Shown: positions 1-7,077, counted from the first letter of the stretch. The stretch: DNA of 12,628 nucleotides from Myxococcales bacterium (GCA_020633515.1 JACKDM010000079.1:1-12628), one strand, 5' to 3'. Notes: generated by a model not told the origin, from the letters alone. Numbers and translations: made by a program.

Positions 1-1753
1 GATCTCGGCGAGCCGGGGTGATCTGGCGGTCGACCTCGGCGGGATCAAGGCGACGCTGCCGCTGCGCGAGCTCGCGCCGGGTCGGCGGCGTGATCCGGCG
101 GCGCTGCTCGGGACGCGGCTGACGGTGCGGGTGACCCACCTGCGCGAGAAGAAGAGTCAGGTCGTCGTCAGCGAGCGGGCCCCGATCATGGCCGATCGGG
201 CCGAGGCGCGGGCGCAGACGCTCTCGACGCTGGAGAAGGGGCAGGTCATCGAGGGCGAGGTCGTGCGGCTGACGAAGTTCGGCGCCTTCGTCGACATCGG
301 CGGCGTCGACGGGCTGTTGCACGTCAACGACATGAGCTGGCGGCGGATCAACCACCCGTCCGAGGTCGTCGAGGTCGGCGACGCGGTGACGGTGAAGGTG
401 CTCGACATCGATCCGACGGGCGAGAAGATCGCGCTCGGCATGAAGCAGACGGTGCCCGATCCGTGGCTCTCGGCCGAGCAGCGCTACCGGCCGGGCACCG
501 CGGTGGCGGGCGAGGTGGTCGGGCTGACCGAGTTCGGCGCGTTCGTGATGCTGCCCGATGGCATCGAGGGGCTGGTGCACGTCTCGGAGATGGCGTGGGG
601 CCGGCAGATCAAGAAGCCGCGCGACGCGGTGGCGAAGGGCGACGCGGTCGACGCGTGGGTGCTGCGGGTCGACATCGAGAAGCGGCGCCTCGGGCTGACG
701 ATGCGCGATCCGGCGCAGAACCCGTGGAAGACGCTGGCCGAGAAGCTGCCGATCGGGACGCGGCTGGAGAGCCGGGTGGCGCGGGTGGCCGACTTCGGGG
801 TGTTCGTGCACCTCGACGAGGCGAACGACATCGCGGGGCTGGTGCACACGAGCGACTTCTCGTGGGGCGCGGTCACCGAGTCGCCGCGGGCGCTGTTCCG
901 GCCGGGTGACGCGATCGAGGTGATGGTGCTCGACATCGACCCGGAGCGCGGGCGGGCGGCGCTGGGGATCAAGCAGCTCCACGAGGATCTGACGGCGGAG
1001 CTGATCCGCAAGTACGAGGTGGGGCAGACGATCGAGGGCCGGGTGACGAGCGTGCAGGACTTCGGCGCCTTCGTGGAGCTGGAGCCGGGGATCGAGGGGC
1101 TCGTGCCGGCGGGGCGGCTGGCCGAGGAGCGGGTGGAGCACCCGAGCGCGGTGGTGTCGCCGGGGCAGGCGGTGGTGGTGCGGGTGGTGTCGGTCGATCG
1201 GGACGAGCGCAAGATCGGGTTGACGATGGCGGGGCTGGCGCAGCCGGGCGCGGCGGATGACGCGGCGGGGGAGGGCGCGCCGAGCGCGGCCGCCGAGCCC
1301 GCCGAAGCTGCCGCGGATGCGGCCGCCGAGGCCGCCGAGCCGGTAGCCGCCGCGGATGCAGCCGCCGAGGCCGCCGAGCCGGAAGCCGCCGAGGTCGCCG
1401 AGCCGGAGGCCGTCGAGGCTGCCGCGGATGCGGCCGCCGAGCCGGAAGCCGCCCAAGCCGCCGAGGCGGAAGCCGCCGAGGCCGCCGGGCCGGAAGTCGC
1501 CGAGCCCGAGGCCGCGGCGACGGCCGCCGAGCCCGAGGTGAGCGCTGCCGAGCCTGAAGCCGCCGCGACCGCCGAGCCCGAGGCCACGCCGGTCGACGCC
1601 TCCCCGGCCGAGGCCGCCGAAGCCGCCGAGCCCGAGGCCGCGCACGCCGACCCCGCGGCCGACGAGGCGCCAGCCATCCGCGCGACCGACGAGTTGCCCG
1701 TCACCGAGCAGCTCCCCGTCACCGAGCCGAAGGACCCCGAGCCGGGCCGCTGA
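1..1753 (+). CDS. rpsA: Ribosomal protein bS1-like, multi-S1-domain RNA-binding protein (5' end outside window)
   Basis: Small-subunit ribosomal protein S1 binds mRNA near the 30S platform and helps initiation. The frame is open from base 2, so the true start lies upstream; a GTG at 125 falls inside an S1 domain and is not a credible start. A remnant resembling bS1 domain 2 (about 2-178, with IKATLPLREL and SQVVVSER) is followed by four full S1 domains at about 236-448, 491-706, 752-976 and 1019-1231. Each has the G-x-V...(F/D)FGAFV...GLVH...S core, and the first two are followed by the DPW and NPW linkers typical of bS1. From about 1238 comes a roughly 170-residue Ala/Glu/Pro tail ending ELPVTEQLPVTEPKDPEPGR, which the classical protein lacks. 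The domain order matches bS1 domains 2-6. An S1-domain paralogue beside a separate true rpsA is possible, because the N-terminus is not visible. Confidence 0.8.
   Translation, partial: ISASRGDLAVDLGGIKATLPLRELAPGRRRDPAALLGTRLTVRVTHLREKKSQVVVSERAPIMADRAEARAQTLSTLEKGQVIEGEVVRLTKFGAFVDIGGVDGLLHVNDMSWRRINHPSEVVEVGDAVTVKVLDIDPTGEKIALGMKQTVPDPWLSAEQRYRPGTAVAGEVVGLTEFGAFVMLPDGIEGLVHVSEMAWGRQIKKPRDAVAKGDAVDAWVLRVDIEKRRLGLTMRDPAQNPWKTLAEKLPIGTRLESRVARVADFGVFVHLDEANDIAGLVHTSDFSWGAVTESPRALFRPGDAIEVMVLDIDPERGRAALGIKQLHEDLTAELIRKYEVGQTIEGRVTSVQDFGAFVELEPGIEGLVPAGRLAEERVEHPSAVVSPGQAVVVRVVSVDRDERKIGLTMAGLAQPGAADDAAGEGAPSAAAEPAEAAADAAAEAAEPVAAADAAAEAAEPEAAEVAEPEAVEAAADAAAEPEAAQAAEAEAAEAAGPEVAEPEAAATAAEPEVSAAEPEAAATAEPEATPVDASPAEAAEAAEPEAAHADPAADEAPAIRATDELPVTEQLPVTEPKDPEPGR
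1238..1750 (+). repeat. Ala/Glu/Pro low-complexity tail of the S1 protein
   Basis: The region encodes about 170 residues built from variants of AEPEAAE and AADAAAEAAEP, made by repeated GCC-GAG-GCC-GCC type codon blocks. It is acidic and almost certainly disordered or helical rather than a folded domain. The repeats are in frame, so copy number can change without breaking the gene. A function as a flexible acidic tail is inference. Confidence 0.8.
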
Positions 1754-1974
1754 TCGGCGTCCGTCGCCGAGCAGCTCCCCATCACCGGGCCGAAGGACCC
1801 CGAGCCCGGGCGTTGATCGGCGTCGATCGCCGAGCGGAGGCTTCCGTCGCGAAGTGATGAACCCGCTGCCGGCGATGATCGGATACGTCTCCGAGCCGAC
1901 GACCCGCTCTGGCCGCTGATCCGGCGTTCGTCGCCGAGTCGAGCCCGCGCCCGGGCGCGAAACAGCGTCCGTCG
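1704..1974 (+). repeat. Decaying tandem repeat array spanning the S1 gene stop codon
   Basis: Unit 1 (1704-1766) and unit 2 (1767-1829) are 63 bp each and differ at 7 positions by my count. Unit 1 contains the last residues of the S1 protein and its TGA at 1751; unit 2 repeats the same frame and a TGA at 1814. Shorter, more diverged relatives follow, each starting CCGAG: 1830-1890, 1891-1933 (which keeps the CCGCTGATC block) and 1934-1974 (which keeps the GTCCGTCG ending). The first two units are certain; the later ones are similarity judged by eye. Confidence 0.75.
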
Positions 1975-2139
1975 CTTCGGCGGGGGTGCTCGGCCTGCCA
2001 TGGTCACGATCGAGAAGAACCGCGCCCATCTCTGACGGCGGCGACGCGACCTGGCATCCGGCCCGGGCAGCGGGCAGGCAGCATCGCTTCGGTGGCGCCG
2101 CCCGAACGGCACCCGCGGAGCCACGCGGCGCCGGCCGCG
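1754..2139. other. Non-coding stretch between two convergent genes
   Basis: These 386 bases lie between the S1 stop and the stop of the cyclotransferase gene on the other strand. The first part is repeat units 2-5. A 12-bp perfect palindrome, GCGCCCGGGCGC, sits at 1947-1958. I see no hairpin followed by a T tract, so no convincing intrinsic terminator for either gene. The open frames here are Arg-rich or Ser-rich shadows without domain character. Confidence 0.6.
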
Positions 2140-3207
2140 CTACCGGGGCACCAGCCGCACGGCGTAGATCACCGGCCAGCGCTTGCCGGTCACCAGCAGG
2201 CGCCGGCCGGCGGCGTCCCACGCGATCCCGTTGAGCACGTCGTCGCCGCGCACTTCGGGTGGGCGGATCGCGCTCAGGTCGATCCAGCCGGCGACCCGGC
2301 CGTCGCGGGGGTCGATCCGGGCGATGCGATCGGTGAACCACACGTTGGCGAAGACCTCGCCGTCGATGACCTCGAGCTCGTTGAGCCGCTCGACGGGCCG
2401 CCCCGCGTCGCGCACGGTGACGTCGCCGATCTCGGCGTAGCTGTCGGGGTCGAGGAAGCGCAGCCGCGCGGTGCCGTCGCTCATGACGAGGCGCGCGCCG
2501 TCGAAGGCGAGACCCCAGCCTTCGCCGGCGTAGGCGAAGCCGCCGATCGGGGCGAGCGTCGCGCGGTCGTAGACGAAGCCTTCGCCGGACTGCCAGGTGA
2601 GCTGCACGAGCCGGTCGTCGACGCGCGCGAGCCCTTCGCCGAAGTAGCGCGCGGCGAGGTCGTGGCGGCGGAGGACGGCGCCGGTCTCGAGGCGCACGAT
2701 GCGGACGGTGGACTCCCCGCGCAGGCCGGTGCTCTCGTAGAGGAGGCCGCCGTCGTAGACGAGGCCTTGGGTGAACGCGGCGGGGTCGTGGGGGTAGCGG
2801 GCGAGGATCTCGACGTCATACCACGCGGGCGGGCCGTCGGTGGGCGCGGGCGGGATGGGATGCGGCGCGGCGTCGGGGAGGGCGGCGTCGGCTGCGGCGG
2901 CGTCGTCTGCGGCGGCGTCGGGGAGGGCGGCGTCGGGGAGGGCGGCGTCGGGCGACGCGGCGTCGGCTGCGGCGGCGTCGGCTGCGTCGGCGTCACCGCG
3001 CACCCGCTGGTCGGGCGGCGCAGCGTCGGCCAGGGTCATGGAGCCCCGATCGAGCGCAGGCGCGGCCGAGCCGCCGTCGACCGATTGCGCGTCGGCGCCC
3101 GGCGCGCCGTCGGCGAGCGCATCATGGCCCGGATCGACGCCGCAGCCGGCGGCGATCAGCCATGGCAGCAGGACAAGCGCGCCGACGCGCGGCGGGGAGC
3201 GATGCAC
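2140..3207 (-). CDS. Lipoprotein glutaminyl-peptide cyclotransferase (plant/bacterial type)
   Basis: The enzyme converts N-terminal glutamine of peptides to pyroglutamate with release of ammonia. The last about 225 residues match the five-bladed beta-propeller glutamine cyclotransferase family (Glu_cyclase_2). Visible motifs are FTQGLVYDGGLLYEST, YFGEGLA, LTWQSGEGFVYD, GWGLAFDG, NELEVIDGEVFANVW and the end NGIAWD...LLVTGKRWPVIYAV. I chose the GTG at 3207 (355 residues) because it puts a lipoprotein signal at the N-terminus: HRSPPR, hydrophobic VGALVLLPWLIAAG, then Cys22. Residues 23 to about 125 form an Asp/Ala/Pro linker, which would hold the propeller away from a membrane. The frame stays open upstream to an ATG at 3435, but that stretch has no signal character and lies in a more AT-containing spacer. 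The Shine-Dalgarno sequence is weak (GGTGG). No substrate peptide is evident nearby. Confidence 0.85.
   Translation of the reverse strand: MHRSPPRVGALVLLPWLIAAGCGVDPGHDALADGAPGADAQSVDGGSAAPALDRGSMTLADAAPPDQRVRGDADAADAAAADAASPDAALPDAALPDAAADDAAAADAALPDAAPHPIPPAPTDGPPAWYDVEILARYPHDPAAFTQGLVYDGGLLYESTGLRGESTVRIVRLETGAVLRRHDLAARYFGEGLARVDDRLVQLTWQSGEGFVYDRATLAPIGGFAYAGEGWGLAFDGARLVMSDGTARLRFLDPDSYAEIGDVTVRDAGRPVERLNELEVIDGEVFANVWFTDRIARIDPRDGRVAGWIDLSAIRPPEVRGDDVLNGIAWDAAGRRLLVTGKRWPVIYAVRLVPR
2863..2997 (-). repeat. Asp/Ala/Pro linker repeats in the cyclotransferase
   Basis: The sequence encodes repeated DAALPDAA, DAAAADAA and DAASPDAA blocks, visible on the + strand as recurring GGCGTCGGGGAGGGC and GGCGTCGGCTGC units. 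This is a spacer between the lipidated cysteine and the catalytic propeller. Unit number probably varies between strains (inference). Confidence 0.75.
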
Positions 3208-3433
3208 CGTGCCACCGCCCGCGGGCGCGACCGCAGGGCGCGAATCGAAAAAAAGTTTCGCGGGACGCGGGCTTGCCGCTCCCCCGTGCGACCTGTCCGC
3301 ATCGGACGAATGCCCGCTTGCGACCGACATGCTGGCAGATTCGGGCATATGGCTCGGTGATGTCAGCAATCCATGTTTTCGGTGTGCCATTTGCGGAATA
3401 CCGAGGCGTTCAGAGGTCGCTAGAGTCGGTGGC
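3208..3433. promoter_or_regulatory. Divergent intergenic region between the cyclotransferase and HTH genes
   Basis: These 226 bases separate two outward-facing starts and look less GC-rich than the genes on either side, notably at 3240-3260 and 3365-3400. That supports a promoter region rather than an N-terminal extension of either gene. No -10/-35 pair is convincing on either strand. A 24-bp inverted repeat (3239-3262) is listed separately. Confidence 0.5.
3239..3262. promoter_or_regulatory. Inverted repeat, possible operator
   Basis: The arms CGCGAA and TTCGCG flank a 12-base A-rich centre, and an inner pair CGAAA/TTTCG also matches. The element sits about 32-55 bases upstream of the chosen cyclotransferase start. 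The size suits a dimeric regulator, possibly the adjacent HTH protein, but that link is inference. Confidence 0.35.
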
Positions 3434-3685
3434 ATGATGATGACGACTCAAGACAAACTCACTCGTCGTGTCTCGTTCTGGGTGCGGCACTTCGCCGGCA
3501 AGCGGGGGATCGCGCTCGCTCACCTCGCCGATCGGGCCGGGATCGGTCGCACCACGATGTGGCGGCTGCTCGACGTCAACGAGCGGGGGCCGAGCGATCC
3601 GCGGTTGAGCACCGTCGCGGCGCTCGCGTCGGCGCTCGGGGTCGAGCCGCAGTCGCTGATGGAGCCGATCGCCGACGAGAACTGA
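3434..3685 (+). CDS. Small Cro/CI-family (XRE) helix-turn-helix protein
   Basis: This 83-residue protein is essentially a single HTH_3/XRE DNA-binding domain. A helix around residues 10-23 leads into IALAHLADRAGIGRTTMWRL (about 26-45), where LADRAGIGRTTMWRL is the two-helix reading motif. It is followed by DPRLSTVAALASALGVEPQSL, the usual last helices of the fold. There is no effector, peptidase or dimerisation domain. It starts with three consecutive ATG codons (3434, 3437, 3440). GGTGG at 3428-3432 is too close to the first and better spaced for the second or third, so the protein may be 81-82 residues. It is divergent from the cyclotransferase gene and convergent with the nqr operon. Self-regulation or control of the cyclotransferase is plausible but unproven. 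Confidence 0.8.
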   Translation: MMMTTQDKLTRRVSFWVRHFAGKRGIALAHLADRAGIGRTTMWRLLDVNERGPSDPRLSTVAALASALGVEPQSLMEPIADEN

Positions 3686-3696
3686 CGGCGGCCGCG

Positions 3697-3771
3697 GCGC
3701 GCGGCGGGGGCCAGCCGGCGCGCGGACCACGTCGAGCGCGATGCCTTCACCGGCGGGCGCGGTCACCGCGC
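3697..3771. terminator. GC-rich hairpins between convergent genes, possible terminators
   Basis: Between the HTH stop and the nqrM stop lies an imperfect hairpin (GCGCGCGGC at 3697-3705 with GCCGGCGCGC at 3714-3723, one bulge). A 15-base inverted repeat GCGCGGT-C-ACCGCGC follows at 3757-3771. Neither has a T tract on either strand. They are placed where terminators for both transcripts would be, but the function is uncertain. Confidence 0.3.
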
Positions 3772-3794
3772 GGGGCGCCGCGGGCGCGGCGGGC

Positions 3795-4034
3795 TCATTC
3801 GTAGATCACGACGCCGTCGTCGGCGGCGCGGGCGTTGAGGCTGCGTGGGGGCGGGGCGACGTCGCGGCCCTTGATGACGCAGGCGTTGGCCTTCTTCTCG
3901 TCGAGGCAGAGGCAGTTGCCGCCGGCGATGCCGCCGCACGAGCCCTTGAGCGCCTTGCCGCGAAAGATCACGCCCACCGCCATGGCGAGCATGAGCGTCG
4001 CCATGAACCCGACCGTGAGCAGGATGGTGGTCAT
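3795..4034 (-). CDS. nqrM: NqrM, Na+-NQR maturation factor
   Basis: NqrM (DUF539 family) is needed to insert iron into the four-cysteine centre shared by NqrD and NqrE. This 79-residue protein has one N-terminal membrane segment (about residues 3-24), then the family signature FRGKALKGSCGG. It has four cysteines at positions 33, 41, 43 and 52, the number expected; Cys33 in SCGG is the one reported as critical in the Vibrio protein. After Cys52 there is a hydrophilic tail with PPPRSL and an end DDGVVIYE that I do not recognise as part of the family core. The start has a strong GAGGAGG 4 bases upstream. It is the last gene of the operon, 36 bases after apbE. Confidence 0.92.
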   Translation of the reverse strand: MTTILLTVGFMATLMLAMAVGVIFRGKALKGSCGGIAGGNCLCLDEKKANACVIKGRDVAPPPRSLNARAADDGVVIYE

Positions 4035-4038
4035 CGGG

Positions 4039-4045
4039 CCTCCTC
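4039..4045 (-). promoter_or_regulatory. Strong ribosome binding site for nqrM
   Basis: GAGGAGG followed by CCCG and the ATG at 4034 fixes the start of this short gene, and is the strongest Shine-Dalgarno sequence in the operon. It contrasts with apbE just upstream, which has none visible. Confidence 0.75.
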
Positions 4046-4070
4046 GGGGTGATGGGTGCGCACGTCGGCG

Positions 4071-5192
4071 TCAGTTCGATGCCGGCGCCGCGGGCGCAGA
4101 CGCGGCGGTCGCGCGGCGGAGCTCTTCGAAGGGCGCGGTGGCGCGCTCGGTGAAGCCGCCGTCGGGCGTGCGCACGATGAAGAGCGCGGGGATGCCGCGG
4201 GCGTCGGCGAGCGCGAAGCCAGCGTCGGGGCCGAGCACGTTGAGCGCGGTGGCGAGCGCGTCGGCGGTGGAGCAGCGGGCGCTGACGACGCTGACCGAGG
4301 CGAGGCGGTGCTCGATCGGGCGGCCGGTGCGGGGGTCGATGGTGTGCGAGAGGCGCTTGCCGTCGCGCTCGTAGTAGTTGCGGTAGTCGCCAGAGGTGGC
4401 GAGGGCGGTGTCTCGCAGGGCGATGATCTCGCGGATGTCGCGGGCGTCGTCGTCGGGCTTCTCGATGCCGACCCGCCAGGGCACGTCGTCGGCGTTGTGG
4501 CCGCGGGCGCGGAGCTCGCCGCCGATCTCGACGAGGTACTCGCGGTAGCCGAGCGCCTCGATGGCCTGCGCGACGCGGTCGACGCCGTGGCCCTTGGCGA
4601 TGGCGGAGAGGTCGACGTAGACGTCGGGGCGGGCCTTGTGGATCGTGCCGGCGGCGGCGTCGAGGGTGAGCTTGTCGAGCCCGACGCGCTCGCGGAGCGC
4701 GGTGAGGGTGGCTTCGTCGGGCGGGCGCTGCTCGCCGTCGGGGCCGAAGCCCCAGGCGTTGACGAGCGGGCCGACGGTGACGTCGAACGCGCCGTCGGAG
4801 AGCTCGCCGACGCGGAGCGCTTCGCCGATGACGGCGCGGAGCGGCTCGGAGATGGCGACGGGCTCGGTGCTCGGGGCGGCGTTGAAGCGAGAGAGCTCGC
4901 TGTCCTTGCGGTAGGTCGACATCGAGGCGTTGACCGCTTCGAGGGTGTCGTCGATCGCCGCCGTGATCTTGCCGTGGCTCTTGGGGTCGAGCGGGCCGGT
5001 GACGATCTTGACCGCGTAGGTGGTCCCCATGGTCGCGCCTTGGAAGGCGGTGACGCTGCGGGGCGGGGTGGCGTCGTCGTGGCCGCGGGTGAAGACGACG
5101 ACGAAGAGCGCGATGACGAAGAGGCCGGGGAGGATCCAGCGACGCCAGATGCTCGGGGCGTCGGCGTCGCCGGCGGGGGGCGGGGGGGGCAT
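4071..5192 (-). CDS. apbE: ApbE, FAD:protein FMN transferase
   Basis: ApbE transfers FMN from FAD to a threonine of target proteins on the outer side of the cytoplasmic membrane; its targets here are NqrC and NqrB. The 373-residue protein has an N-terminal hydrophobic segment (about residues 18-35, ILPGLFVIALFVVVF) without a lipobox cysteine, so a membrane anchor is likely. The catalytic domain shows ATMGTTYAVKI, DGAFDVTVGPLVNAWGFGP (134-151), VDLSAIAKGHGVDRVA (193-208), EIGGELRARG, SGDYRNYY, HTIDPRTGRPI (283-293) and a C-terminal STADALATALNVLG with the metal-region Asp. I chose the ATG at 5192, 14 bases after the nqrF stop. The frame is open further upstream but only through nqrF. No Shine-Dalgarno sequence is visible, and codons 2-6 are an almost pure C tract. 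Translation may depend on coupling to nqrF. Confidence 0.93.
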   Translation of the reverse strand: MPPPPPAGDADAPSIWRRWILPGLFVIALFVVVFTRGHDDATPPRSVTAFQGATMGTTYAVKIVTGPLDPKSHGKITAAIDDTLEAVNASMSTYRKDSELSRFNAAPSTEPVAISEPLRAVIGEALRVGELSDGAFDVTVGPLVNAWGFGPDGEQRPPDEATLTALRERVGLDKLTLDAAAGTIHKARPDVYVDLSAIAKGHGVDRVAQAIEALGYREYLVEIGGELRARGHNADDVPWRVGIEKPDDDARDIREIIALRDTALATSGDYRNYYERDGKRLSHTIDPRTGRPIEHRLASVSVVSARCSTADALATALNVLGPDAGFALADARGIPALFIVRTPDGGFTERATAPFEELRRATAASAPAAPASN

Positions 5193-5206
5193 CGAGCGAC
5201 CGCGGC

Positions 5207-6433
5207 TCAGCCGCCGAAGTCGTCGAGCGCGATGTTCTCCGGCTCGACGCCGAGGTCGGTGAGCATGTTGATCACGGCGGTGTTCATCATCGGCGGGCCG
5301 CAGAGGTAGTACTCGATGTCCTCGGGGGCCGGGTGGTTCTTGAGGTACTCCTTGTAGACCACCTGATGGATGAACCCGGTGTAGCCCTTCCAGTCGTCGC
5401 TCGGGAGCGGCTCGGAGAGGGCGATGTGCCACACGAAGTTCTCGTTCTCGGCGGCGATCTTGTCGAAGTGGTCGACATAGAACGCCTCGCGGAGGCTGCG
5501 CGCGCCGTACCAGAACGAGACCTTGCGCTGGGTGTGGATCCGGTAGAACTGGTCGAAGATGTGGCTGCGCATGGGGGCCATGCCCGCGCCGCCGCCGATG
5601 AAGACCATCTCGTTGTCGGTCTCCTTGGCGAAGAACTCGCCGAAGGGACCCGAGATGACGGTGGTGTCACCGGGCTTGAGGCCGAAGATGTAGGACGACA
5701 TCTTGCCCGGGGGCACGTCCGGCTGCCGCGGGGGCGGCGAGGCGATCCGGACGTTGAGCATGATGATGCCCTTCTCTTCGGGGTAGTTCGCCATCGAGTA
5801 GGCGCGGGTGACGGTCTCGTCGACGACCGAGACGAAGCGCCACTGGTCGTACTTGTCCCAGTCGTCGCGGTACTTCTCTTCGATGACGAAGTCCTTGTAG
5901 TGCACCGTGTGCGGCGGGCACTCGATCTGGATGTAGCCGCCGGCGCGGAACGGGACCGACTCGCCTTCGGGGAGCTCGAGGATGAGCTCCTTGATGAAGG
6001 TCGCGACGTTGTGGTTCGAGCGCACGGTGCAGGTCCACTTGCGGACGGAGAAGATCTCGGGCTCGACCTCGATCTCCATGTCCTCCTTGACCTTGACCTG
6101 ACACGAGAGGCGGCAGCCCTCGCGGGCCTCGCCGCGGCTGACGAAGCCGGCCTCGGTGGGCAGCATCGCGCCGCCGCCGCTGTGCACATGGACCTTGCAC
6201 ACGCCGCACGAGCCCATGCCGCCGCAGGCCGACGGGATGAAGATCTTGCGCTCGGCGAGGGTGTTGAGCAGCGTGCCGCCCGACTGCACCTTGAGGGCGT
6301 TGTCGCGGTCGCCGTTGATGATGATCTTGACCTCGCCGCTGCTGACGAGCTTGTTGCGCGCGACCATCAGCACGAGGACGAGGGCGACGACGACGAAGAC
6401 GAAGACGCCGACCCCGATCAGAATCGTTTCCAT
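5207..6433 (-). CDS. nqrF: Na+-NQR subunit F, NADH-oxidising FAD/2Fe-2S subunit
   Basis: NqrF accepts hydride from NADH onto FAD and passes electrons to its 2Fe-2S centre. At 408 residues it has the family length. Residues 4-25 are the membrane anchor. The ferredoxin domain carries Cys70, Cys76, Cys79 ([11 protein letters not shown]) and Cys111, the same numbers as the Vibrio cholerae protein. The FAD-binding RAYSMANYP lies at 210-218, the nucleotide-binding [11 protein letters not shown] at 280-290, and YYLCGPPMM at about 376-383. The C-terminus is DDFGG. The ATG at 6433 follows AGGA at good distance. It lies 19 bases after nqrE and just before apbE. Confidence 0.97.
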   Translation of the reverse strand: METILIGVGVFVFVVVALVLVLMVARNKLVSSGEVKIIINGDRDNALKVQSGGTLLNTLAERKIFIPSACGGMGSCGVCKVHVHSGGGAMLPTEAGFVSRGEAREGCRLSCQVKVKEDMEIEVEPEIFSVRKWTCTVRSNHNVATFIKELILELPEGESVPFRAGGYIQIECPPHTVHYKDFVIEEKYRDDWDKYDQWRFVSVVDETVTRAYSMANYPEEKGIIMLNVRIASPPPRQPDVPPGKMSSYIFGLKPGDTTVISGPFGEFFAKETDNEMVFIGGGAGMAPMRSHIFDQFYRIHTQRKVSFWYGARSLREAFYVDHFDKIAAENENFVWHIALSEPLPSDDWKGYTGFIHQVVYKEYLKNHPAPEDIEYYLCGPPMMNTAVINMLTDLGVEPENIALDDFGG

Positions 6434-6452
6434 GACGGGTCCTGTCCTCCCC

Positions 6453-7070
6453 TCAGAGCTGGATGCCGGCGAAGGCCATGAAGCCGATCGCCATCAAGCC
6501 GGTGACGAGAAATGTGATGCCGAGGCCCCGCAGCGGTCCCGGGACGTCGCTGTAGCGCATCTTCTCGCGGATCGCGGCGAGCGCGACGACGGCGAGACCC
6601 CAGCCGAGGCCGGAGCCGAGGCCGAAGACGGCGCTCTCGGCGAAGTTGTAGTCGCGCTCGACCATGAACAGCGAGGCGCCGAGGATGGCGCAGTTGACCG
6701 CGATGAGCGGCAGGAAGACGCCGAGCGCGGCGTAGAGCGCGGGCGCGTGCTTGTCGAGCGCCATCTCGACGACCTGCACGATCGCGGCGATGGAGCCGAT
6801 GAGCGCGAGGAAGTTGAGGAACGAGAGGTCGACGCGGGCGAGGTCGGCGCTGATCCAGGAGAGCGCGCCCTCCCGGAGCAGGTAGTTGTACATGAGGTTG
6901 TTGAGGGGGACGGTGACCGCGAGCACGAAGGTGACCGCAGCACCGAGGCCGAGCGCGGTCTCGACCTTCTTCGACACGGCGAGGAACGAGCACATGCCGA
7001 GGAAGAAGGCGAGCGCCATGTTCTCGACGAAGACCGCCTTGGTGGCGAGGCTCAGGTAGTGTTCGAGCAT
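6453..7070 (-). CDS. nqrE: Na+-NQR subunit E
   Basis: NqrE is a six-helix membrane subunit that pairs with NqrD as inverted halves around a shared iron centre. The protein is 205 residues with strong family signatures: [72 protein letters not shown] and YSDVP. Cys27 and Cys127 are the two iron-ligand cysteines. It is a few residues longer than the Vibrio subunit because of extra residues (around SWISADLAR) in the loop before VDLSFLNF. It starts 7 bases after the nqrD stop. Confidence 0.96.
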   Translation of the reverse strand: MLEHYLSLATKAVFVENMALAFFLGMCSFLAVSKKVETALGLGAAVTFVLAVTVPLNNLMYNYLLREGALSWISADLARVDLSFLNFLALIGSIAAIVQVVEMALDKHAPALYAALGVFLPLIAVNCAILGASLFMVERDYNFAESAVFGLGSGLGWGLAVVALAAIREKMRYSDVPGPLRGLGITFLVTGLMAIGFMAFAGIQL

Positions 7071-7077
7071 GGGTCTC

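Noticed and set aside
1751..1816. Readthrough of the TGA at 1751 to give a longer S1 protein or a recoded TGA
   Set aside because: The frame beyond is a repeat copy that also ends in TGA, there is no sign of a recoding structure, and all other genes here use TGA as a normal stop.
484..2124. Long open frame on the minus strand opposite the S1 gene
   Set aside because: Its Ser/Ala/Arg-rich translation is the reverse reading of a GC-rich repeat gene, has no domain signature, and overlaps S1 domains that are clearly real.
2863..2997. CRISPR-like regular repeats
   Set aside because: The units are short, contiguous, in frame and encode a linker; there are no unique spacers or associated genes.
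2840..3433. A longer form of the HTH protein starting far upstream
   Set aside because: The upstream frame runs antisense to the cyclotransferase linker and is Ala/Ser-rich; the homologous part begins near the ATG triplet at 3434.
3208..3435. A longer N-terminus of the cyclotransferase from the ATG at 3435
   Set aside because: It would bury the lipoprotein signal about 80 residues inside the protein, and it passes through a spacer that looks non-coding.
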